A stretch of 64,000 nt of DNA from Methanofastidiosum methylothiophilum (GTDB taxonomy: Archaea > Methanobacteriota_B > Thermococci > Methanofastidiosales > Methanofastidiosaceae), in the NCBI GenBank assembly GCA_001587635.1, contig LNJE01000004.1:1-64000 (forward strand), written 5' to 3'. The position numbers were made by a program, and so were the translations under genes. Numbering within the stretch: the stretch's first letter is position 1; every line of letters starts with the position of its first letter. The notes under the pieces were generated by a model. It ran no database searches, had not been told where the DNA came from, and saw only the letters and a program-made list of their open reading frames with translations. Below, in pieces: positions 60,194 to 64,000 of this stretch.

Positions 60194-60250
60194 GTTACAG
60201 GATTGAGGGCCCTGTTACGTGGGTATTCATGGATTCGAATCCCATCTTGA
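60194..60250 (+). pseudogene. Degenerate tRNA-Leu(GAG) 3' half
   Basis: The sequence follows an archaeal tRNA-Leu from the D-arm 3' strand onwards: an anticodon arm with loop TTGAGGG (GAG anticodon), a long variable arm TAC-GTGG-GTA, and a T-arm ATGGA-TTCGAAT-CCCAT. Both the anticodon stem and the T stem have an A-C mismatch at the closing pair, including the universally paired G53-C61. No acceptor 5' strand or D-arm 5' half lies upstream. It is best read as a broken tRNA or integration scar. Confidence 0.6.
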
Positions 60251-60285
60251 CTCTGCTTTATTGTTAATAACACAACTTGATATAA

Positions 60286-61155
60286 TTATTTATCATTAAT
60301 TTCTGAAATAGCTTTTTCAAGAGTATCGTGTAATAATCTAATAGTGCCTTTTCTATAAGACAAATTTAAATCAGTNTCAGAGGATATTGTTTGGCATTTG
60401 NTTTTATANTCCATNCAATTAGAACAAANGTATTNTAATGCAACAATCTGCTTATANTTGGCNTCTCTTAGCAAATATTTTGTCATTTCTACAGCATCAA
60501 AATTTTCAATCCCTAATTTATCTCCAATTTCTTTCAGACGATTTTCTCCTATAGTCTCTATTTTTCTTTTACTAAAAAGNCCCCAATGATTGGCGAAACC
60601 TGGAGTTAAAAAAAATGTACCTGGCTCTTTTGTTAATATTTCNATATAATTAGCTTTGCTTCCTAAAAGAGCACAAACACAATCATCAACTATTTCTTTA
60701 TTTTCATCTTTNAAAATTCCAAAAGGTAATTTAATACGACTNTCTCTCAACATTTCCTCCAGATTGTTCAGCGAATTGCCNCATAANCCATAATAAATCA
60801 AAAGATAATCAGAATGTTTCTGTAACTCTATACAAGCACTCAAGACTTCTTCTTTTAATTCTCTTGGATCATAATGGAGGAATAACGGCAAAATATATAC
60901 TATGATTTCCAGTTCCNCTTCTCTTTTAAGATATCTTGGGGCAAATAATTCCNTAGCTATCCTTATTTTTTCATAAGGAAAATTACTTCTAATAATATCC
61001 TCAAAATACTTTGAAGNTTCTGTTTTTACGATAATTATTTTGTCTATTTCTGAGTGCTGCTTTATGACAAATAGAAGTTCATCTTCAAATACTTCACAAC
61101 AAACAATGCCAATTCGTTTGGAATTTTNTCCATTACTGTTCGATTCTAGAATCAT
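60286..61155 (-). CDS. DUF1638 family protein
   Basis: A 289-residue protein resembling DUF1638, a family seen in methanogens and other anaerobes, sometimes near corrinoid methyltransferases; function unknown. Features: RIGIVCCEVFEDELLFVI at the N-terminus, DYLLIYYxLxGNSLNNLEE (about 135), DDCVCALLGSK (about 175) and TFFLTPGFANHW (about 195), with several conserved Cys. The ATG at 61155 is chosen because TATTTATAA (61175-61183) is about 25 bases ahead; a TTG at 61206 would lie upstream of the transcript. More than ten residues are undefined because of N bases. Confidence 0.7.
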   Translation of the reverse strand: MILESNSNGXNSKRIGIVCCEVFEDELLFVIKQHSEIDKIIIVKTEXSKYFEDIIRSNFPYEKIRIAXELFAPRYLKREXELEIIVYILPLFLHYDPRELKEEVLSACIELQKHSDYLLIYYXLXGNSLNNLEEMLRXSRIKLPFGIXKDENKEIVDDCVCALLGSKANYXEILTKEPGTFFLTPGFANHWXLFSKRKIETIGENRLKEIGDKLGIENFDAVEMTKYLLRXAXYKQIVALXYXCSNXMXYKXKCQTISSXTDLNLSYRKGTIRLLHDTLEKAISEINDK

Positions 61156-61302
61156 ATTACTAATCCCTTTATTGTATTTATAATGATTAGATTTTATTAA
61201 ATACAAGATAATGGNTACTGNTTTTATTATAATTTTTTTCGATAGTTCNAAATATTTTTCTTATTTTCGAAGATATATATTTTTGTATTAAGATCTAATC
61301 TA

Positions 61303-62874
61303 TTATACTAAATTATTTTTATTAACAATATTTTCAATATATTCTAATGTTACTTTCCTCACATAATCCTTTAATATCGGAACAAATCTTATTGTNCCTG
61401 CACCTGGATGCCCCCCACCTTGGACTTCTTCTAAATATGCNTCTTTCAACTGCCTTATTATATAATTAAGATTAAATCCAACNTCTATTGCCTTATTTGT
61501 CGCACGAATCACAATATAGTCTTCTGCCATACCCATACTAATTATGACTTTTTCATTTTCATTTATTTTGTTATCNAAAATGTGCATGTTATGTATGAAT
61601 CCCAAAGTTCTACCGGGAGAAGGGAATTCCCCTCTGAAGATTAATTTATCGATATCTACCANAATAATATCAAAATTATTTGCAAGGNTCTTTATTTCAA
61701 GATATTTTTTTATCAATGNCCATTGAGAGATTCTCTTTTTGTTTATTTCCTCTAATACGCAGTTTACAATTAAATTTCCCCTGCCTATATTGCCTATNCC
61801 CATTATATCTTCAATATAATTTTTTACGNTAAATCTTCCGATATAGTAAGATTCATGATCAAGAACTAGTTTTATCCTTTCAAGTTCCTCTCTTTTGNAA
61901 GGNGANATCTCGAGATATTGTTCCATTTCTTTACCTTTTGATTTATCTCCTATTCCTGCGAGAGCTGGTATATGAATGCCATAACTATCTATTTCAGAAT
62001 CAATCATCCTTGAAAGTTCATAGGCTAGCATCCCTGTACAAAGATTAGAATCACCAGAATAAATATATGGATTTATGTGAAATGAAACATATTTATCAAT
62101 TATATATTCGCCATTATCGTTAATAGTGGGGGGGTGATGATCTATCACTCCAATTTCGAAATCATATGCTTTGGCCCTTAAAATTCCCTGCAAATCACTA
62201 TCAGTGCTTCCATTATCAGCAATTATCAGTAATGGCTTTTTTTTAGAGAAAGAAAAATAAAGATCGATGTCTTTTAATGAATCTTCAAGATCGTAGTAAG
62301 GTGCTGCGCAAGGTTTTCTAAATATCTTGCACTCCTTCTTCTTTTCCTTATCTGCATAAGAGCTAATTGCTTTTTCAAGTATAACACCAGCAGATATACC
62401 ATCACAATCATTGTGATGCCTAATTATAATCATTCTTTCCTGCAGCACAGATCTCTTAATAGATGTTAGTGCCAATAAAAATTGTCCTTCCATCTTTTTA
62501 TAAATCTCAGATCTAATTAGGAAATCAGAAGCTTCTCTTTTAATTTTATCCAAAAACATATTTTCAATATTTTGTTTAATTAGATTCAATTCACTTTCAT
62601 TGAGCCTTTCATATTTATTTATTTGTAACTCAATATTTTCTCGCCTAGTTGATAACACCCCATGAAATCTAACATAGTCTCCAATTCTTATGGTATAGAA
62701 CTCTTCCTTTGGATTAAATATAACTGCTCTAATTTCACTACCATCGTTTATTCTAAAAACAAGCGGGCCACTTGTTTTATAAATGTCTGTAATTCTTCCC
62801 TCAATGAATACAGCCTCTCCTTCCATGCCAAAAGATATCTCACTTATTTTTGTAGAATTATTGTTAAAATTCAT
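61303..62874 (-). CDS. OB-fold plus DHH/DHHA1 phosphoesterase (RecJ-like)
   Basis: A 523-residue protein. Residues about 15-90 form an OB-fold nucleic-acid domain (AVFIEGRITDIYKTSGPLVFRINDGSEIRAV). The DHH phosphoesterase domain has RHHNDCDGISAG (about 153), the DNGSTD segment (about 222) and VIDHHPPT (about 242), and ends with the DHHA1 motif GGGHPGA (about 492). The first metal motif reads HHNDCDG rather than the classic DHxDxDG-like form, as in several archaeal members. Single-strand nuclease or nucleotide phosphoesterase activity is likely. It shares one TATA element with trm1. Contains N bases. Confidence 0.8.
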   Translation of the reverse strand: MNFNNNSTKISEISFGMEGEAVFIEGRITDIYKTSGPLVFRINDGSEIRAVIFNPKEEFYTIRIGDYVRFHGVLSTRRENIELQINKYERLNESELNLIKQNIENMFLDKIKREASDFLIRSEIYKKMEGQFLLALTSIKRSVLQERMIIIRHHNDCDGISAGVILEKAISSYADKEKKKECKIFRKPCAAPYYDLEDSLKDIDLYFSFSKKKPLLIIADNGSTDSDLQGILRAKAYDFEIGVIDHHPPTINDNGEYIIDKYVSFHINPYIYSGDSNLCTGMLAYELSRMIDSEIDSYGIHIPALAGIGDKSKGKEMEQYLEXXPXKREELERIKLVLDHESYYIGRFXVKNYIEDIMXIGNIGRGNLIVNCVLEEINKKRISQWXLIKKYLEIKXLANNFDIIXVDIDKLIFRGEFPSPGRTLGFIHNMHIXDNKINENEKVIISMGMAEDYIVIRATNKAIXVGFNLNYIIRQLKXAYLEEVQGGGHPGAXTIRFVPILKDYVRKVTLEYIENIVNKNNLV

Positions 62875-62895
62875 AAATCAAAAAGAGAATTAAAG

Positions 62896-62903
62896 TTTAT
62901 AAA
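62896..62903. promoter_or_regulatory. Palindromic TATA shared by DHH gene and trm1
   Basis: TTTATAAA is a perfect palindrome inside a 53-base gap. Its centre is 25-26 bases from the minus-strand ATG (62874) and 28-29 from the plus-strand ATG (62928). Both genes would thus be transcribed as leaderless mRNAs from one TBP site. No other TATA element is in the gap. Confidence 0.55.
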
Positions 62904-62927
62904 TGAAACTACCATATGTTATAGTTA

Positions 62928-64000
62928 ATGGAGTTATGTGAATTCACTGAAGGTAAAGCCATAATAGAGGTACCAAAATTTGAAAAAGTTACAGCAAAGA
63001 CACCAGTTTTTTATAACCCTAAGATGGCCTTTTCAAGAGATATCTCTATTTCAGTCCTGAATACAATAAAACTAAAAGAATCAAAAAAAGTAATTGATGG
63101 ACTTTCTGGTTCTGGTATTAGGGGTATCAGATATATTCTTGAGTCAAATTCAGAAGTCTGTTTTAATGATCATAATCCTGTCGCAACAAAACTTATCGAA
63201 AAGAATCTTAAGTTAAATTCTCTTGAAGCTACTGTAACAAAATCTGACTTTAATCATGTTCATGGAAAATTTGAAGTTGTAGATATTGATCCTTTTGGAT
63301 CTCCTGTGAGATTTTTAGATGGGGCATTTAGAATACTAAAAAATAATTCTTACTTATTCTTGACTGCAACTGACACTTCTGCATTGACTGGTGCCCATGT
63401 ATCCTCTTGCAGAAGGAAGTACGATTCAAAACCATTAAACTGTAGTTTTACACATGAACTCGCAGTTAGAATATTAATAGGAAAAGTTGTCAGAAATGCA
63501 GCAAAATATAATTTAGCAGTAAGGCCAATATTATCCTATACAAAGGAGCACTTTATCAGGGCTTATTTTGAAGTGAGGTGTGGTAAAGAGAAAACAAATA
63601 AAGCTCTTAATAATCTCGGATTTGCATTAAAGTGCAAATGTGGATTTAGGAAGACCACTAATTCCTTCATTTCAGTTTGCCCAAATTGCTCGGAGAAAAT
63701 ATTGTTTTCACATCCCATCTGGATATCAAATATTAAAGATAATGAATTTGTTAAAAATTGTGTGAAAGAATACGAATCAAGAGATTTTTTAAGCGATAAA
63801 CCTCTAAATTTATTGAAGATTATTGAGGGCGAAATTGATGTACCCTTGTTTTATGATATCCACGAACTTTCTCATATTTATAAAATCAAAATTCCAAAAA
63901 CAGAGGAGATTATTAAGAAGTTAAAAGAGTTAGGTTTTGATGCATCAGCCACCCATTTTTCCCCTGTGTCCGTTAAAACTAATGCCGATATTAATGATGT
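62928..64000 (+). CDS. trm1: tRNA (guanine26-N2)-dimethyltransferase Trm1, partial
   Basis: First 357 codons, running off the right edge. SAM-dependent enzyme that methylates G26 of tRNA. Visible: GKAIIEVPKFEKVTAKTPVFYNPKMAFSRDISI-type N-terminus, SAM loop VIDGLSGSGIRGIRY (about 50-64), DIDPFGSPVRFLD (catalytic D-P-F-G, about 112-124), ATDTSALTGAH (about 143), and a zinc-type CKCG plus CPNC pair (about 232-252). Leaderless start from the shared TATA. Confidence 0.93.
   Translation, partial: MELCEFTEGKAIIEVPKFEKVTAKTPVFYNPKMAFSRDISISVLNTIKLKESKKVIDGLSGSGIRGIRYILESNSEVCFNDHNPVATKLIEKNLKLNSLEATVTKSDFNHVHGKFEVVDIDPFGSPVRFLDGAFRILKNNSYLFLTATDTSALTGAHVSSCRRKYDSKPLNCSFTHELAVRILIGKVVRNAAKYNLAVRPILSYTKEHFIRAYFEVRCGKEKTNKALNNLGFALKCKCGFRKTTNSFISVCPNCSEKILFSHPIWISNIKDNEFVKNCVKEYESRDFLSDKPLNLLKIIEGEIDVPLFYDIHELSHIYKIKIPKTEEIIKKLKELGFDASATHFSPVSVKTNADIND

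Noticed and set aside
1..64000. CRISPR arrays, insertion sequences, rRNA genes
   Set aside because: No spaced short direct repeats, transposase motifs or rRNA signatures were seen; the only long direct repeat is the glnA duplication.

Overview
The window is AT-rich archaeal DNA. Evidence for Archaea: a TATA-box promoter architecture with many leaderless starts, archaeal ribosomal protein L21e and RNA polymerase subunit F, archaeal LeuRS, Pus10, Trm1, Taw3, Dph5, RibL, and a complete Ehb-type energy-converting hydrogenase. A YcaO-TfuA pair of the type that thioamidates methyl-coenzyme M reductase, beside tetrapyrrole genes, points to a methanogen (or an Mcr-bearing relative). Bacterial-type tetrahydrofolate enzymes (Fhs, FolD, GlyA, FolC, 5-FCL) together with Ehb would fit the Methanofastidiosum (WSA2/Arc I) group. 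That placement is inference, not proven by the sequence. Scattered single N bases in discrete blocks suggest a metagenomic or single-cell consensus.

Layout: 1-1590 holds a solute symporter with its small partner and a phenylacetate-CoA ligase-like enzyme (minus strand). A SF2 helicase (minus) diverges at 4.5 kb from a plus-strand run to 13 kb: RibL, Nog1, DUF2124, YcaO, TfuA, HemL, HemC, a SUMT/HemD fusion, an ECF S component and Taw3. This run builds uroporphyrinogen III and precorrin-2 (the start of the F430, siroheme and cobamide routes) and probably McrA thioglycine. From 22.3 kb back to 13.0 kb runs one minus-strand operon for the Ehb hydrogenase: Mrp-like ion-translocating subunits, polyferredoxins, [NiFe] small and large subunits, and the membrane anchor.

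22.4-29.1 kb: LeuRS, MarC, MgtE-like transporter, a 760-bp stretch of gene relics, an unknown small protein and a metallo-beta-lactamase-fold protein. 29.1-29.4 kb: a compact, GC-richer, highly structured orphan RNA of about 290 nt with its own TATA box and T-run. 29.6-33.1 kb: secreted and unknown proteins. 33.3-40.1 kb: the tetrahydrofolate C1 module. 40.3-42.7 kb: an Lrp/AsnC-like regulator and glutamine synthetase with a recent 376-bp tandem duplication of its 3' end.

42.8-53.0 kb: Dph5, a 934-residue helical-repeat protein, the translation/RNA cluster pus10-rpl21e-rpoF-DUF655-rsmA, a class I isoprenoid synthase-like protein, then a small-peptide/histidine kinase/cupin operon. 53.0-59.4 kb: a tRNA-binding protein, a geranylgeranyl reductase-like flavoprotein, and a five-gene operon joining pyrDEF with two amidohydrolase-type enzymes. 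59.5-64 kb: a Cys-rich uracil-DNA glycosylase-like protein, a degenerate tRNA-Leu 3' half, DUF1638, an OB-DHH phosphoesterase and the start of trm1.

Three divergent gene pairs (4.5, 35.0 and 62.9 kb) appear to share one near-symmetric TATA element. This spacing also fixes several start codons.
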